NCBI GenBank assembly: GCA_030674915.1 | Contig: JASXSV010000003.1 | Coordinates: 124,001-188,000 of the forward strand | DNA length: 64,000 nucleotides | Source of the DNA: Candidatus Endonucleibacter bathymodioli | GTDB taxonomy: Bacteria > Pseudomonadota > Gammaproteobacteria > Pseudomonadales > Endozoicomonadaceae | Direction: 5' to 3' | Shown here: positions 9,540 to 20,236 of the stretch, piece by piece | Layout of the letters: each line of letters opens with the position of its first letter | Numbering within the stretch: the stretch's first letter is position 1 | Position numbers and translations under genes: made by a program | Notes under the pieces: model-generated | Told to the model about the DNA's origin: nothing | The model's input: only the letters and a program-made list of their open reading frames with translations | Database searches by the model: none

Positions 9540-9854
9540 ATGAAAAAAATCCGTCGCGACGATGTTGTTATCGTGATTGCAGGAAAAGACAAGGGTAAGC
9601 AAGGGAAGGTTGTTCGCGTGCGCACTGATGGGCGCCTGTTCGTTGCTGGGATTAATATGATCAAGAAACATCAACGACCCAACCCTATGCTTGGCGTTTC
9701 TGGAGGTGTTGTAGAAAAGGAGGCTCCAATTCAGGCTTCTAATGTTGCGATCTTGAACGTGGAAACCAACAAGGCTGACCGTATTGGGTTTACTTTTGAC
9801 GATGGCAAGAAACAGCGTATTTTCAAATCTACGGGCTTGCTGGTTGATGTTTAA
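9540..9854 (+). CDS. rplX: 50S ribosomal protein L24
   Basis: L24 starts 50S assembly by binding the 5' region of 23S rRNA. The 104-residue product has the KOW motif [20 protein letters not shown] and [13 protein letters not shown]. Length matches E. coli. A poly-G purine-rich stretch just upstream supplies the ribosome binding site. Confidence 0.96.
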   Translation: MKKIRRDDVVIVIAGKDKGKQGKVVRVRTDGRLFVAGINMIKKHQRPNPMLGVSGGVVEKEAPIQASNVAILNVETNKADRIGFTFDDGKKQRIFKSTGLLVDV

Positions 9855-9869
9855 GGGGAATCGGGAACT

Positions 9870-10409
9870 ATGGCAACTCTGAAAAAAATATATCATGAAA
9901 AAATTGTACCCGAGCTGCAAAAGGAGCTGGGAGTTCGCAATGTCCATATGGTTCCTAAGATTACTAAAATTACTTTGAATATGGGTGTTGGTGAAGCGAT
10001 TGGCGACAAGAAAGTTATTGAATTCGCAGTGACTGATATGGAAAAAATTGTTGGCCAGAAAGCAATTGTTACTATTGCGCGTAAATCCGTAGCAAGCTTC
10101 AAGGTTCGTGAAGGCTGGCCTATCGGTGTTAAAGTAACATTGCGAAGCGAGCGCATGTACGAATTCTTGGGGCGGCTGGTTGACATCGCGCTTCCTCGTG
10201 TTCGTGACTTTCGTGGCCTGAATCCAAAGTCTTTTGATGGCCACGGTAACTACAGCATGGGAGTCAAAGAGCAGATCATTTTTCCTGAAATTGACTACGA
10301 CAAGATTGACAGCTTGCGTGGTTTGGATATTACCGTGACGACTACGGCAAAGAATGACAAGGAAGGACTATCTCTATTGAAGGCCTTTAATTTCCCTTTT
10401 CGGAGCTGA
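9870..10409 (+). CDS. rplE: 50S ribosomal protein L5
   Basis: L5 binds 5S rRNA and contacts P-site tRNA. The 179-residue product has [39 protein letters not shown] and the conserved [19 protein letters not shown] loop. Length is identical to E. coli. Confidence 0.97.
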   Translation: MATLKKIYHEKIVPELQKELGVRNVHMVPKITKITLNMGVGEAIGDKKVIEFAVTDMEKIVGQKAIVTIARKSVASFKVREGWPIGVKVTLRSERMYEFLGRLVDIALPRVRDFRGLNPKSFDGHGNYSMGVKEQIIFPEIDYDKIDSLRGLDITVTTTAKNDKEGLSLLKAFNFPFRS

Positions 10410-10428
10410 ACGACAGGTACTAGTTTTT

Positions 10429-10734
10429 ATGGCAAAAATATCTATGAAACAGAGGGAGTTGAAACGTCAGCGAACGGTAGCTAAATATGCTGAAAAACGA
10501 TCTCAACTGAAAACGACTATTAACAATCCCAGCAGCACTGAAACCGAGCGTTGGGAGGCTCAGGTTGCATTGCAAAAGCAACCTAGGGATGCTTCAAAGT
10601 CTCGCCAGCGAAATAGGTGTCGTATAACTGGACGGCCCCATGGTTATTATCGTAAATTTGGCCTTAGCCGAATTATGTTACGTGAAGCAGCTATGCGTGG
10701 TGATGTGCCTGGTCTAGTTAAGGCTAGCTGGTAA
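10429..10734 (+). CDS. rpsN: 30S ribosomal protein S14
   Basis: S14 is in the 30S head. The 101-residue product is of the long, zinc-free type: the region around [19 protein letters not shown] lacks the paired CxxC motifs. The end [11 protein letters not shown] is strictly family-like. Confidence 0.97.
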   Translation: MAKISMKQRELKRQRTVAKYAEKRSQLKTTINNPSSTETERWEAQVALQKQPRDASKSRQRNRCRITGRPHGYYRKFGLSRIMLREAAMRGDVPGLVKASW

Positions 10735-10759
10735 GCTTCTATTTTCTGGAGATTTAAAA

Positions 10760-11152
10760 ATGAGTATGCAGGACCCGTTAGCAGATATGCTAACCCGTAT
10801 CCGTAATGCCCAGATGGCAGAACATGCTTCTGTAGTTATGCCCTCATCCAAGGTTAAGGTAGCTGTGGCTAATGTATTGAAGGACGAAGGCTACATTGCT
10901 GACTTTCGGGTGGAAGCCGTAGGCAAAGTAGTTCTGGTGATTGATCTGAAGTATTTTAATGGTAAGCCCGTTATCGAAACGCTGAAGCGTGAAAGTCGTC
11001 CTGGTTTACGTAATTACGTGGGAAGAGATGCGCTATTAAAAGTAAGTGGTGGATTGGGCATCTCAGTTGTTTCCACCAGCAAAGGCGTTATGACTGACCG
11101 TGCTGCACGAGCTGCTGGTGTTGGTGGTGAAGTTTTATGCTCTGTATTCTAG
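10760..11152 (+). CDS. rpsH: 30S ribosomal protein S8
   Basis: S8 binds the centre of 16S rRNA and in E. coli represses the spc operon by binding near the rplE start. The 130-residue product has [16 protein letters not shown] near the start and [17 protein letters not shown] at the RNA-binding end. Spacing to rplF is 9 bp. Confidence 0.97.
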   Translation: MSMQDPLADMLTRIRNAQMAEHASVVMPSSKVKVAVANVLKDEGYIADFRVEAVGKVVLVIDLKYFNGKPVIETLKRESRPGLRNYVGRDALLKVSGGLGISVVSTSKGVMTDRAARAAGVGGEVLCSVF

Positions 11153-11161
11153 GAGAGAAAG

Positions 11162-11695
11162 ATGTCTCGAGTAGCTAACAGTCCTGTATCCATCCCTGTC
11201 GGCGTAGAAGTTAAGCTGAGTGGACAGAGCATTGCTGTCAAAGGAGCTAAAGGTCAGCTGGAATTGAATGTTCACAAAGGCGTGGCGATTGCTCAGAAAG
11301 AAAACACTCTGACTTTCGCTCCCCTTAAGAGTGATAAACAATCTCGTGCTTTGGCTGGAACTACTAGATCCTTGGTTTATAATATGGTATTTGGCGTTAC
11401 CAACGGCTTCGAAAAAAAGCTTCAGCTCGTAGGTGTTGGTTATCGCGCTCAAGCCAAAGGAAAATCTATAAATTTGTCACTTGGTTTTTCACACCCTATA
11501 GACTACAACCTGCCGGAAGGTGTGATTGCGGAGACGCCTAGTCAAACCGAAATTCTAATCAAAGGCATTGATAAGCAACTAGTAGGCCAGGCCGCTGCGG
11601 AGATTAGGAAATTCCGTCCTCCAGAACCTTATAAGGGTAAGGGAGTTCGCTATGCCAATGAGCATGTGCGTCGCAAAGAAACCAAGAAGAAGTAA
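11162..11695 (+). CDS. rplF: 50S ribosomal protein L6
   Basis: L6 sits near the sarcin-ricin loop and factor-binding site. The 177-residue product begins [12 protein letters not shown] and has the second-domain signature [20 protein letters not shown]. Length matches E. coli L6. Confidence 0.97.
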   Translation: MSRVANSPVSIPVGVEVKLSGQSIAVKGAKGQLELNVHKGVAIAQKENTLTFAPLKSDKQSRALAGTTRSLVYNMVFGVTNGFEKKLQLVGVGYRAQAKGKSINLSLGFSHPIDYNLPEGVIAETPSQTEILIKGIDKQLVGQAAAEIRKFRPPEPYKGKGVRYANEHVRRKETKKK

Positions 11696-11709
11696 AGTAG
11701 GGTGGTAAG

Positions 11710-12063
11710 ATGATAATAGATAAAAAGTCTGCTCGCCTGCGCCGGGCTCGTCGCTCGAGGATGAAGATGCGCGAATTGGGTGCTGTTCGGCTGAGTGTTC
11801 ATAGAACTCCTCGTCACATTTATGCGCAGGTTATTGCCATTGAGGGCGATAAAGTGATGGTTGCAGCCTCCACTGTTGAGAAAGAGCTGCGCAGCAATGG
11901 CACCGGTAATGTGGCTGCTGCTGTCAAAGTAGGCGCTCTAATTGCTGAGCGCGCAAAGGCTGTGGGTATTGCAAAAGTGGCGTTTGATCGCTCTGGTTAT
12001 AAATATCACGGCCGTGTTAAAGCGCTTGCTGACGCAGCTCGCGAAGCAGGTTTGAAATTCTGA
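11710..12063 (+). CDS. rplR: 50S ribosomal protein L18
   Basis: L18 binds 5S rRNA. The 117-residue product has [33 protein letters not shown] and ends [26 protein letters not shown], as in the family. A GGTGG site precedes the ATG. Confidence 0.97.
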   Translation: MIIDKKSARLRRARRSRMKMRELGAVRLSVHRTPRHIYAQVIAIEGDKVMVAASTVEKELRSNGTGNVAAAVKVGALIAERAKAVGIAKVAFDRSGYKYHGRVKALADAAREAGLKF

Positions 12064-12078
12064 GGGTAGAGAGCGGTC

Positions 12079-12585
12079 ATGGCAAAAAACGAGAAGAAAG
12101 ATAACGAAGAAGATTTGATTGAGAAGCTGGTCCAAGTTAACCGGGTAGCTAAGGTGGTCAAAGGTGGGCGAGTATTTGGTTTTACAGCTCTGACTGTAGT
12201 CGGTGACGGTATGGGTAAGGCTGGTTTTGGTCGCGGTAAAGCACGAGAAGTTCCAGTGGCTATTCAAAAGGCAATGGAAGCTGCTCGTCGTAATATGATT
12301 CGTATTGATCTGAGCGGCAATACTTTACAGTATCCTGTGAAATCTCGGTACGGTGCTTCTAATATTTACATGCAACCCGCATCTGAAGGTACTGGTGTCA
12401 TCGCTGGTGGCGCCATGCGTGCTGTTTTTGAAGTAGCAGGTGTGCATAATGTTCTTGCTAAGTGCTACGGCTCTACCAATCCGGTAAACGTAGTGCGGGC
12501 TACTTTCTCTGGACTGCGTAATATGCATTCTCCTAAGGCTATTGCCGCTAAACGTGGCAAGTCCGTTGAAGATATTCTGGGGTAA
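12079..12585 (+). CDS. rpsE: 30S ribosomal protein S5
   Basis: S5 contributes to decoding accuracy and the mRNA entry site. The 168-residue product contains [20 protein letters not shown] (residues in the spectinomycin-loop region), [11 protein letters not shown] and [21 protein letters not shown]. No resistance-type change can be asserted from inspection. rpmD starts 3 bp downstream. Confidence 0.97.
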   Translation: MAKNEKKDNEEDLIEKLVQVNRVAKVVKGGRVFGFTALTVVGDGMGKAGFGRGKAREVPVAIQKAMEAARRNMIRIDLSGNTLQYPVKSRYGASNIYMQPASEGTGVIAGGAMRAVFEVAGVHNVLAKCYGSTNPVNVVRATFSGLRNMHSPKAIAAKRGKSVEDILG

Positions 12586-12588
12586 GTC

Positions 12589-12774
12589 ATGGCCGACACA
12601 ATGATCAAAGTTACACTCGTAAAAAGCACGAACGGACGACACAAAAGCCACAAGGCATGTGTTTTGGGGCTGGGTCTTCGCCGTATTAATCACTCCGTTG
12701 AAGTAGAGGATACTCCCTCAATTAGAGGTATGATTAACAAAGTATCTTACTTGGTGCGAGTCGAAGGAGAATAA
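12589..12774 (+). CDS. rpmD: 50S ribosomal protein L30
   Basis: L30 is a small late-assembly protein. The 61-residue product has [12 protein letters not shown] and [22 protein letters not shown], matching the family from end to end. It lies between rpsE and rplO with gaps of 3 and 4 bp. Confidence 0.96.
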   Translation: MADTMIKVTLVKSTNGRHKSHKACVLGLGLRRINHSVEVEDTPSIRGMINKVSYLVRVEGE

Positions 12775-12778
12775 TAGT

Positions 12779-13228
12779 ATGCAATTGAATACTCTGAGCC
12801 CAGCAGACGGCAGTCGTAAAAATCGAAAACGCGCAGGCCGCGGCATTGGTTCTGGCCTGGGTAAAACAGCAGGTCGTGGTCATAAAGGATTGAAATCCCG
12901 TTCTGGCGGTGGTGTGAAGCCAGGTTTTGAAGGTGGTCAGCAGCCACTTCAGCGCCGTTTACCAAAGTATGGCTTCACATCTCGTAAGTCTATGAAAACT
13001 GCTGAAATTCGTCTTCACGAACTAGCTAAGGTTGAAGGGAATGTGATTGATCTAGCTTCATTAAAGGATGCAAATTTAATCAAAAGTAGCATTTTGCATG
13101 CAAAAGTGATACTGTCCGGCGAGATAAGTATGGCTATAACCGTCAAAGGTGTATCTGTCACCAAGGGCGCTCGTGTTGCGATTGAGGCTGCTGGTGGTAA
13201 AGTTGAGGCTAAGGGGCTAGAAGGCTAG
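12779..13228 (+). CDS. rplO: 50S ribosomal protein L15
   Basis: L15 is a late-assembly protein whose basic N-terminal extension threads into 23S rRNA. The 149-residue product has [40 protein letters not shown] and [17 protein letters not shown]. The C-terminal globular part is normal. secY follows after 8 bp. Confidence 0.97.
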   Translation: MQLNTLSPADGSRKNRKRAGRGIGSGLGKTAGRGHKGLKSRSGGGVKPGFEGGQQPLQRRLPKYGFTSRKSMKTAEIRLHELAKVEGNVIDLASLKDANLIKSSILHAKVILSGEISMAITVKGVSVTKGARVAIEAAGGKVEAKGLEG

Positions 13229-13236
13229 ATAACTAA

Positions 13237-14562
13237 ATGACTAAAACATTACCTGTTGCAAATAAAAGTGGACTGAACGAGCTATGGTCTCGCGTAAGAT
13301 TCGTGTTTTTTGCGATTCTTGTCTATAGAATCGGGGCGCATATACCTGTACCTGGTATTAATCCCGATGCTTTAGCTAGGATGTTTCAACAAAATGAAGG
13401 TACTATCCTAGGATTATTCAACATGTTCTCTGGTGGTGCGCTTGAGAGGATGTCTGTATTGGCACTTGGTATTATGCCTTACATTTCTGCATCTATTATT
13501 ATTCAATTGATGACGGTAGTGAGTCCGCATCTTGAGCAGCTCAAAAAGGAAGGAGAGTCTGGGCGCAGAAAGATTAGCCAATACACCCGCTACCTGACAG
13601 TAGTCCTTGCTTTTGTTCAGGGTCTAGGCATGACTGTAGGACTTGCCAGTCAAGGCGTGACCTTCAGCACTGACATGTCATTTTATTTTGTCTCGGTTGT
13701 AACATTTGTCACAGGAGCCACTTTCATGATGTGGCTTGGCGAGCAGGTAACAGAGCGAGGGATAGGTAATGGCATTTCGGTTTTGATCTTTGCTGGTATC
13801 GTGGCTGGTCTTCCGAGTGCAGTGGTTCGCTCATTTGAGTCGGCTAGACAGGGAGATATTAATATTCTTGCTTTGCTGGCGGTTGCTTTATTGGCGCTTG
13901 GGATTATTGCATTTGTTGTCTTTATTGAGCGGGGTCAGCGGCGCATTACGGTGAACTACGCCAAACGTCAGCAAGGCCGTAAGATGTTTGCAGCTCAGAG
14001 CAGTCATTTGCCTTTAAAAGTAAATATGGCTGGCGTAATTCCTGCCATATTTGCTTCGAGCCTTCTGCTATTCCCTGCCTCTATTGCTCAGTGGTTTGGT
14101 CAGGGTGAAGGCTGGGAGTGGCTGCAGGATATAGCTATGGCTATGGGCCCAGGTCAACCACTAAATGTTATTTTATTCTCGGCAGGTATCGTTTTTTTCT
14201 GTTTCTTTTATACTGCACTAGTTTTTAATCCGAAAGATGTTGCGGAGAACTTGAAGAAATCTGGGGCATTTATTCCTGGTATTCGGCCTGGTGAGCAATC
14301 TGCTCGCTACATAGATGGCATCCTGACTAGGCTAACTATGTTCGGTGCCATGTACATGACTGCAGTATGCCTTCTGCCCCAATTTCTCGTGGTGTCGGCT
14401 AATGTGCCGTTTTACTTGGGAGGTACAAGCTTGCTTATCGTAGTGGTTGTAGTAATGGATACTATGGCTCAGGTACAATCACACCTGATGTCTCATCAGT
14501 ATGAGTCATTACTTAAGAAATCAAATTTGCAGGGTTATGGCCCTGGTAGTTTGATCCGCTAG
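13237..14562 (+). CDS. secY: Preprotein translocase subunit SecY
   Basis: SecY is the channel of the Sec translocon in the inner membrane. The 441-residue product has ten predicted membrane segments. Recognisable parts are [13 protein letters not shown] before the plug, the plug segment [20 protein letters not shown], the cytoplasmic loop [12 protein letters not shown] and the C-terminal [12 protein letters not shown]. It is the expected penultimate gene of the spc section. This translocon would export the secreted proteins found later in the window. Confidence 0.98.
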   Translation: MTKTLPVANKSGLNELWSRVRFVFFAILVYRIGAHIPVPGINPDALARMFQQNEGTILGLFNMFSGGALERMSVLALGIMPYISASIIIQLMTVVSPHLEQLKKEGESGRRKISQYTRYLTVVLAFVQGLGMTVGLASQGVTFSTDMSFYFVSVVTFVTGATFMMWLGEQVTERGIGNGISVLIFAGIVAGLPSAVVRSFESARQGDINILALLAVALLALGIIAFVVFIERGQRRITVNYAKRQQGRKMFAAQSSHLPLKVNMAGVIPAIFASSLLLFPASIAQWFGQGEGWEWLQDIAMAMGPGQPLNVILFSAGIVFFCFFYTALVFNPKDVAENLKKSGAFIPGIRPGEQSARYIDGILTRLTMFGAMYMTAVCLLPQFLVVSANVPFYLGGTSLLIVVVVVMDTMAQVQSHLMSHQYESLLKKSNLQGYGPGSLIR

Positions 14563-14604
14563 AGTGCAGTAAGTTCAGAAATACTAATGCTCGTGGAGAA
14601 ACTA

Positions 14605-14718
14605 ATGAAAGTACGCGCATCTATTAAGAAAATATGTCGAAATTGCAAAATAATTCGGCGAAGAGGAGCTGTTCGTGTAATTTGCGTTGAACCTAGACAC
14701 AAACAACGGCAAGGTTGA
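14605..14718 (+). CDS. rpmJ: 50S ribosomal protein L36
   Basis: A 37-residue product starting [15 protein letters not shown] and ending RHKQRQG is encoded 42 bp after secY, the standard position of rpmJ. It has the zinc-ribbon ligands C11, C14, C27 and H32 of the C+ type of L36. A GGAG site lies 8-9 bases upstream of the ATG. A 560-bp gap follows before rpsM. Confidence 0.95.
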   Translation: MKVRASIKKICRNCKIIRRRGAVRVICVEPRHKQRQG

Positions 14719-14926
14719 TTTCTGATTAAATATCCAGTGCCCAGAAAGCATTTGGATCTGCAGGACCAAGTGGGAAACGTTCAACCAATAGCCTTAGTAG
14801 TCTATGGAGTACACATCCTTCTCGGAATGCTCAATAGATAGGGTGTTAAGATTGGTTTTTTTACTGAACTAAACGTTAGTAGATATGTTGTTAAGCAAGT
14901 ATCAACGCATACTAGGTAGATGATGG

Positions 14927-14955
14927 TTGCATTTCCTCAAAAAAGGGATTAGAAT
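14927..14955 (+). promoter_or_regulatory. Possible sigma-70 promoter for the alpha section
   Basis: TTGCAT (14927-14932) and TAGAAT (14950-14955) are spaced by 17 bp and lie about 320 bp upstream of rpsM. The position agrees with the alpha-operon promoter of E. coli being upstream of rpsM, though the leader would be long. The boxes are near consensus but AT-rich sequence makes chance matches likely. Confidence 0.4.
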
Positions 14956-15176
14956 TACTGTCTTTCTATATAAACCCTATATCTGTTGTCTTATAGGCTC
15001 TTAGCTAATAAGATAGACAGGTGAAAAACAGCCATAAACGCTTATGGCTTGTAACTAGACCTGTTATTTATGCTCAAAGTAACTAGATATGCAGGTTTGG
15101 CAATGGAGCTAAACCCCGTAAGTATTGATGACTAAGTGTACTGGCATTAGTTTAGCCTGAACACCGCATCTTCAAG

Positions 15177-15253
15177 CACGGTGGGTATATCATGGTGCCG
15201 TGTATCAGTTCTTACTATTAGCTTATCAGCATAAAGATAAAGCCAATACACGG
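15177..15253 (+). promoter_or_regulatory. Leader with mutually exclusive hairpins before rpsM
   Basis: CCGTGTAT (15198-15205) can pair either upstream with CACGG (15177-15181) or downstream with ATACACGG (15246-15253). The second pairing closes a 40-nt loop and ends 14 bases upstream of the rpsM ribosome binding site. In E. coli, protein S4 represses the alpha operon by binding a pseudoknot in this leader. Homology to that pseudoknot was not established; the pairing is what can be seen. Confidence 0.45.
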
Positions 15254-15278
15254 TAAATGTAAAAACGGAGACGATTGA

Positions 15279-15635
15279 ATGGCCCGTATTTCTGGTGTCA
15301 ACATTCCGGATAACAAGCATGCCGTTATCTCGTTGACTTACATTTTTGGCGTAGGGAAGGCATCTGCTCTAAAGCTATGCTCTACCATCGGTATTAATCC
15401 GGCATCCAAGATGTCTGACCTATCCGAAGAGCAATTAGAATCTTTGCGTAGCGAAGTTGGAAAGCTTGACACCGAAGGCGATCTGCGTCGTGAAACCAGT
15501 ATGAATATTAAGCGTCTGATGGATCTTGGGTGCTATCGTGGTATTCGCCACCGTCGCAACTTGCCCGTTCGTGGTCAGCGCTCTAAAACAAATGCGCGTA
15601 CTCGTAAGGGTCCTCGCAAACCGATTCGCAAATAA
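15279..15635 (+). CDS. rpsM: 30S ribosomal protein S13
   Basis: S13 forms intersubunit bridges and contacts P-site tRNA. The 118-residue product begins [26 protein letters not shown] sequence and ends with the basic [25 protein letters not shown] tail. A GGAGA site precedes the ATG. It opens the alpha section after a 560-bp gap. Confidence 0.97.
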   Translation: MARISGVNIPDNKHAVISLTYIFGVGKASALKLCSTIGINPASKMSDLSEEQLESLRSEVGKLDTEGDLRRETSMNIKRLMDLGCYRGIRHRRNLPVRGQRSKTNARTRKGPRKPIRK

Positions 15636-15715
15636 GAATGCCCCCTTAATTATACCTTTAAAGAGGTACATCAGTTAAGGTGGAGTTGTTCTTTTGATAC
15701 AGGATTGATTCTGAT

Positions 15716-16105
15716 ATGGCAAAGCCTGGTACTCGTTCACGTAAAAAAGTTAAAAAAGTGGTGGTGGATGGCGTTGCCCATATCCACGCTTCTTTTAATA
15801 ATACTATCGTGACCATTACCGACAGCCAAGGTAATGCACTATCTTGGGCTACAGCCGGCGGGTCCGGCTTTCGAGGTTCTCGAAAAAGCACTCCGTTCGC
15901 TGCGCAGGTTGCAGCTGAGCGTGCAGGGCGCGCTGCTGCTGAGTATGGTCTGAAGAATTTGGATGTCTTCATTAAAGGACCTGGCCCGGGCCGCGAATCA
16001 GCAGTACGTGCTCTAAACTCTTGTGGGTATAAGATTACTAACATCAATGATGTTACTCCGATTCCCCACAACGGTTGTCGTCCACCTAAGAAGCGCCGTG
16101 TATAA
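15716..16105 (+). CDS. rpsK: 30S ribosomal protein S11
   Basis: S11 lies on the 30S platform near the E site. The 129-residue product contains [35 protein letters not shown] and the conserved C-terminus [17 protein letters not shown]. Length is identical to E. coli. It is 80 bp from rpsM, more than usual. Confidence 0.97.
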   Translation: MAKPGTRSRKKVKKVVVDGVAHIHASFNNTIVTITDSQGNALSWATAGGSGFRGSRKSTPFAAQVAAERAGRAAAEYGLKNLDVFIKGPGPGRESAVRALNSCGYKITNINDVTPIPHNGCRPPKKRRV

Positions 16106-16126
16106 ATAAGCAGGAGACAGTAATAA

Positions 16127-16747
16127 ATGGCTAGATATACTGGTCCTAAATGTAAATTATCTCGTCGTGAAGGCACTGACCTCTTTTTAAAGAGTGGCGT
16201 TCGTCCTCTTGAGTCTAAGTGCAAGGCAGATACCCCCCCAGGGCAGCATGGTCAGCGCCGAAGTCGCCTGTCTGACTACGGCATACAGCTCCGTGAAAAG
16301 CAAAAGCTTCGACGCATTTACGGTGTGCTCGAAAAGCAGTTTCGGGACTACTACAAGGAAGCTGATCGTAGACAAGGTGCTACGGGATCTCATTTATTAC
16401 AGCTTCTTGAGTGTCGTCTTGATAATGTTGTTTATCGCATGGGCTTGGGATCTACCCGTGCTGAAGCTCGTCAGCTGGTTAGCCATAAAGCAGTATTGGT
16501 GAATGGTAAAACAGTAAATATTCCGTCTTATCAAATTCTCGCCGGTGACGTGGTTGCTATTCGAGAGAAAGCAAAAAATCAGCTGCGCATAAGTGCAGCT
16601 CTTGAAATTGCAGCGCAGCGCGGTTTCTCTAGTTGGATTGAGGTAGATAGCGCCAAAAAGGAAGGTGTTTTCAAGATGCTGCCAGAGCGGAGTGATCTCG
16701 CAGCGGACATCAATGAAAACTTGATTGTTGAGCTTTATTCCAAGTAA
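16127..16747 (+). CDS. rpsD: 30S ribosomal protein S4
   Basis: S4 nucleates 30S assembly and in E. coli represses the alpha operon. The 206-residue product starts [20 protein letters not shown] and has the S4 RNA-binding domain [20 protein letters not shown] followed by [19 protein letters not shown]. Length matches the zinc-free proteobacterial type. Confidence 0.98.
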   Translation: MARYTGPKCKLSRREGTDLFLKSGVRPLESKCKADTPPGQHGQRRSRLSDYGIQLREKQKLRRIYGVLEKQFRDYYKEADRRQGATGSHLLQLLECRLDNVVYRMGLGSTRAEARQLVSHKAVLVNGKTVNIPSYQILAGDVVAIREKAKNQLRISAALEIAAQRGFSSWIEVDSAKKEGVFKMLPERSDLAADINENLIVELYSK

Positions 16748-16776
16748 GTGAAATAGTTAGGTAGGGTGTAACATCC

Positions 16777-17778
16777 ATGCAGAATTCAGTAACTGAATTT
16801 TTAACTCCTAGACATATTAATGTCGAGGAAATTAGCCTGACGCGAGCAAAAGTGACATTGGAGCCCTTGGAACGTGGTTTCGGGCACACTCTAGGTAATG
16901 CACTGCGTCGTATTTTATTATCTTCTATGCCTGGCTGTGCCGTAGTAGAGATTGAGATTGCTGGTGTACAGCATGAATACAGTACTATTGAAGGCGTACA
17001 GGAAGATGTCATAGATATACTTCTAAACCTAAAAGGTCTGGCTATCAATATGACGAGCCGTGAGCAAACGACTCTAACTTTGACAAAAACAGGCCGAGGT
17101 GTGGTTACTGCTGCCGATATCAAACAAGATCATGATGTAGAGATCGTGAATCCGGATCATGTTATTGCTCATTTAAATGATAAAGGCACGCTAGATATTA
17201 AACTTAAGATAGCTCGGGGTAGAGGTTATGAATCCGTTAGTAATCGGCGTGACAATGCAGAAGATTCTCGTGTTATAGGCTGCCTACAATTAGATGCATC
17301 TTACAGCCCTGTGAGCCGTGTTTCCTATGTCGTGGAAAATGCTCGTGTAGAGCAACGTACTGATCTCGACAAGTTGGTTATTGATTTGGAAACCAATGGT
17401 ACTTTAGATCCTGACGAGGCCATTCGACGGGCGGCCACTATTCTTCAGCAGCAGTTATCGGTATTTGTTGACCTGCAAAATGAGGTTGAACCTGAACCGG
17501 TGAAGGAGGAAGACGAAATAGATCCGATTCTTCTCCGGCCAGTTGACGATCTTGAATTGACTGTACGTAGCGCTAACTGTCTGAAAGCGGAAAATATTTA
17601 CTATATTGGTGACTTGATTCAGCGTACTGAGATTGAATTATTAAAGACGCCAAATCTGGGTAGGAAGTCTCTAACTGAAATTAAAGATATTCTTGCTTCT
17701 CGAGGTTTAAATCTAGGAATGCGTTTGGAGAACTGGCCTCCAGTCAGTTTAAAAAGTGCGGACAAGATTTTCTCTTAA
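16777..17778 (+). CDS. rpoA: DNA-directed RNA polymerase alpha subunit
   Basis: The alpha dimer is the scaffold of RNA polymerase and its C-terminal domain binds UP elements and activators. The 333-residue product has the N-terminal dimerisation domain ([19 protein letters not shown] near residue 32) and the C-terminal domain from about 250, with [17 protein letters not shown] and [19 protein letters not shown]. Slightly longer than E. coli (329). Confidence 0.98.
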   Translation: MQNSVTEFLTPRHINVEEISLTRAKVTLEPLERGFGHTLGNALRRILLSSMPGCAVVEIEIAGVQHEYSTIEGVQEDVIDILLNLKGLAINMTSREQTTLTLTKTGRGVVTAADIKQDHDVEIVNPDHVIAHLNDKGTLDIKLKIARGRGYESVSNRRDNAEDSRVIGCLQLDASYSPVSRVSYVVENARVEQRTDLDKLVIDLETNGTLDPDEAIRRAATILQQQLSVFVDLQNEVEPEPVKEEDEIDPILLRPVDDLELTVRSANCLKAENIYYIGDLIQRTEIELLKTPNLGRKSLTEIKDILASRGLNLGMRLENWPPVSLKSADKIFS

Positions 17779-17843
17779 ATTGCTTGAGTCTCAACTTGGT
17801 TGAAATACCTAGAGACTCTGGTCGAAAATAGGAAGTTTGTGCC

Positions 17844-18251
17844 ATGCGTCATCGTAAAAGTGGCCGCAAGCTCAACCGGAACAGCTCACATCGCAAAGCG
17901 ATGTTTAAAAACATGACTGCTTCTCTGGTTGAGCATGAACTAATAAAGACGACACTACCGAAGGCGAAGGAGCTTCGCCGCGTTGCGGAGCCTTTGATTA
18001 CCTTAGCTAAGAGCGATAGTGTTGCCAACCGAAGGCTAGCATTCAATCGTCTCCGCAATAAGGCAACCGTTGGCAAGTTATTTCTTGAATTAGGCCCACG
18101 TTTTAAAGAGCGTCCTGGTGGCTATATCCGTATTTTGAAATGCGGGTACCGTCACGGTGATAACGCACCCATGGCTTACGTGGAACTGATTGATCGACCT
18201 TCTATTAATGCTGTAGAAACAAACAATACTGCTGATACTATCCCCTCTTGA
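17844..18251 (+). CDS. rplQ: 50S ribosomal protein L17
   Basis: L17 binds near the exit tunnel. The 135-residue product begins [20 protein letters not shown] and contains [17 protein letters not shown] and [24 protein letters not shown]. The tail is a little longer than in E. coli. It ends the ribosomal block; no clear rho-independent terminator was found in the 230 bp before the IS30 remnant. Confidence 0.97.
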   Translation: MRHRKSGRKLNRNSSHRKAMFKNMTASLVEHELIKTTLPKAKELRRVAEPLITLAKSDSVANRRLAFNRLRNKATVGKLFLELGPRFKERPGGYIRILKCGYRHGDNAPMAYVELIDRPSINAVETNNTADTIPS

Positions 18252-18480
18252 ACAGTTACATGGGAAGGAAATTTCTCAGAAGAAGGAAGGGATATAAAGT
18301 AAAGTTTATTAGCATCTTGAACGTTAAATAATTTCAGCTCATGGGTTTCGATTATTAGGGTAAAAGTAGTCGGCATCCCATTTGATAAATTAAAAGTTTT
18401 CCACTAAATGAGTGTAACGTACATTCAATGTTTGGAATTCTTTATCAGCTGAATTAGGTCACGCAATGAGTAAGTAAACC

Positions 18481-19437
18481 CTAGATTTCCACAATAACCG
18501 ACACACTTGGAATTCATTTGAGAGTCAGCTGTTCATAGGCTGTAGTTCTGATGACCCCATGGGAAACTCTTACAAACAGCTGACTCTGGCTGAACGATAC
18601 CAGATTCAATCCCTCGGCACACTCGTATTTTCTGCGCGTAGAATGGGCGGTTATCTGAACCGCTCCAATAAAACAATCTCCCTGGATCTGATGCGCTGTT
18701 ACCGAGGGGCTTATGATGCAGAGGAAGCTCATCGCCACAGCCTGCAGAAGCGCAAGACGGCAACCAAGTTTTACAACTGATGCGGTAGCCGGTAAAGTCC
18801 CAGCTAGGCTTAGGCTTTACACCGGAGCAAATTGCAGGGCGCATGAAACTTGAGTTTTATAATGGGGCGATGGGTTACCAGACTATTTATCGTCTAATTA
18901 AAAAAACCAATGGAGCTGCCCTCTCCCGCGCAAAGGTAAACGTTATCGGAAGCGCCGTGGTTCTGAGGCTGGAGGTCGGCCACTGGGAGGGGGATACCGT
19001 TCACGGCCAAGATGAATATCTTGTGACGCTGACCTAGCGTATCTCGAAACTTCTTTTGACGGTCAGAGTGAAAAACAAGACCAAAAAAGCAGTGAGCCAG
19101 GCCATCAAAAAGATGCTACGACCTTACAAGAGTATCTGTAAGACCATTACGTTTGATAACGGTGGCGAGTTTGCCGGCCACGCAAGTATCGCTCAATCAT
19201 TAGGCTGTAAGATCTACTTTGCTAAGCCATACCACTCATGGCAACGTGGGCTTAACGAGAATACTAATGGCCTGCTACGGCGATTTTTCCCAAAGGGAAT
19301 AAAGATTGGCGACGTGTCGAAAAATAAAATTGATGAGACTCAATTTTTAATCAACATACGGCCAAGAAAAGCCTTAAACTACTTTAGTCCGATTGAGTTT
19401 TTGTCGGGTAAGTGTGTTGGTTATTGTGGAAATCTAG
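18481..19437 (+). mobile_element. IS30-family element, copy 1 (decayed)
   Basis: About 957 bp bounded by near-perfect 28-bp inverted repeats: 18481-18508 and 19410-19437 differ at one base. Inside are fragments of an IS30-family transposase on the + strand. The same ends recur at 62994 (copy 2) and as a solitary end at 23410-23437. It sits just after the ribosomal block. A clear target duplication was not seen. Confidence 0.85.
18559..19433 (+). pseudogene. IS30-family transposase, broken
   Basis: Three consecutive frames give parts of one transposase: the N-terminal helix-turn-helix part (YKQLTLAERYQIQSLG), a middle part with the GHWEGDTVHG motif, and the C-terminal DDE part with KTITFDNGGEFAGH and YHSWQRGLNENTNGLLRRFF. 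A stop after TKFYN and a deletion between GSEAG-like coding sequence and the GHWE motif relative to copy 2 make it inactive. There is also an apparent frameshift at a run of seven A (18900-18906), which copy 2 shares at a run of eight A. Confidence 0.85.
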
Positions 19438-19590
19438 AAACTACCTGGACAACTAGAGAATCAATTCTTTGTCCGTTGTTTGTGCAAGCAAATAAATGTG
19501 TGAAAAATCATTAATCGTAAAACTAGCATATTCTCCGAAACTGCCGGCAATGCGATTTAGGTAGGCTATAGAGGAAGTCAGAAGTCCTAT

Positions 19591-19654
19591 GGATAATTGG
19601 ATAATTGGATAATTGGATAATTGGATAATTGGATAATTGGATAATTGGATAAAT
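19591..19654 (+). repeat. 8-bp tandem repeat GGATAATT
   Basis: Seven perfect copies of GGATAATT (19591-19646) and an eighth with one change. It is directly followed by a different 7-bp array. No gene is present. Confidence 0.95.
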
Positions 19655-19655
19655 G

Positions 19656-19781
19656 AATGGAAAATGGAGAATGGAAAATGGAAAATGGAGAATGGAAAAT
19701 GGAGAATGGAAAATGGAGAATGGAGAATGGAGAATGGAGAATGGAGAATGGAGAATGGAGAATGGAGAATGGAGAATGGAG
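19656..19781 (+). repeat. 7-bp tandem repeat ATGGAGA/ATGGAAA
   Basis: About eighteen copies of a heptamer, first alternating AATGGAA and AATGGAG variants, then a homogeneous run of the GGAGAAT form. Because 7 is not a multiple of 3 the array reads open in several frames, giving meaningless peptides such as MENGEW repeats. The stretch from 19438 to 20158 otherwise holds no gene. Confidence 0.95.
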
Positions 19782-20236
19782 AAATAGCTTTGAAAAGTTT
19801 GCCATTATTATCACTACGATAAGTCATAAAATCATATAATAAGCTACTTTTCATCACCAAACAATTAAAACCTACTCAAAGATATATATCTTGCCGTAGT
19901 CGTTTTTTATTGAATATGCGATATTTACCTTCACATAAATTCGAAATAAATTATGTTAAGTATAACCTTGTCAAGCCGCCTACGCATGTTGTATCTATAC
20001 GCGCATAAACGTTATTGCAAATGTGGAGTCATTATCTGTTCTTAATTTCAAGGGATATTAGTGTATACTCGTTGCCATTGACGGAGTGAGAGAGCTTCCC
20101 CACCCCCATTAGTAACGCTGCATAAGCCCCACTATTAATTAAATTGTATTTTTTTGAGACCCCCTGTGTCAGCATAGTTGTCCGCTCATTTTGATGAGCA
20201 ATTTTACCTAATCAGGGGCCGGAAGAAGCAAATGAA

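Larger units (their letters stand above)
14719..15278. other. rpmJ-rpsM gap (spc-alpha boundary)
   Basis: 560 bp without a credible gene inside an otherwise compact block. It holds a possible promoter (14927-14955), an 8-bp perfect hairpin AGCCATAA/TTATGGCT at 15030-15049, a segment resembling part of the tatA-tatB gap (15067-15097), and alternative pairing elements just before rpsM (15177-15253). In E. coli the alpha operon starts here. Confidence 0.55.

Noticed and set aside
19591..19781. CRISPR-like array
   Set aside because: Units are 7-8 bp, directly adjacent and without spacers. The 9-bp and 7-bp arrays at 23254 and 25349 fail for the same reason.
19637..19860. Open frames with MENGEW- or HSPFSIL-type repeats on both strands
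   Set aside because: They are translations of the heptamer array, which is open in several frames because it lacks stop codons.
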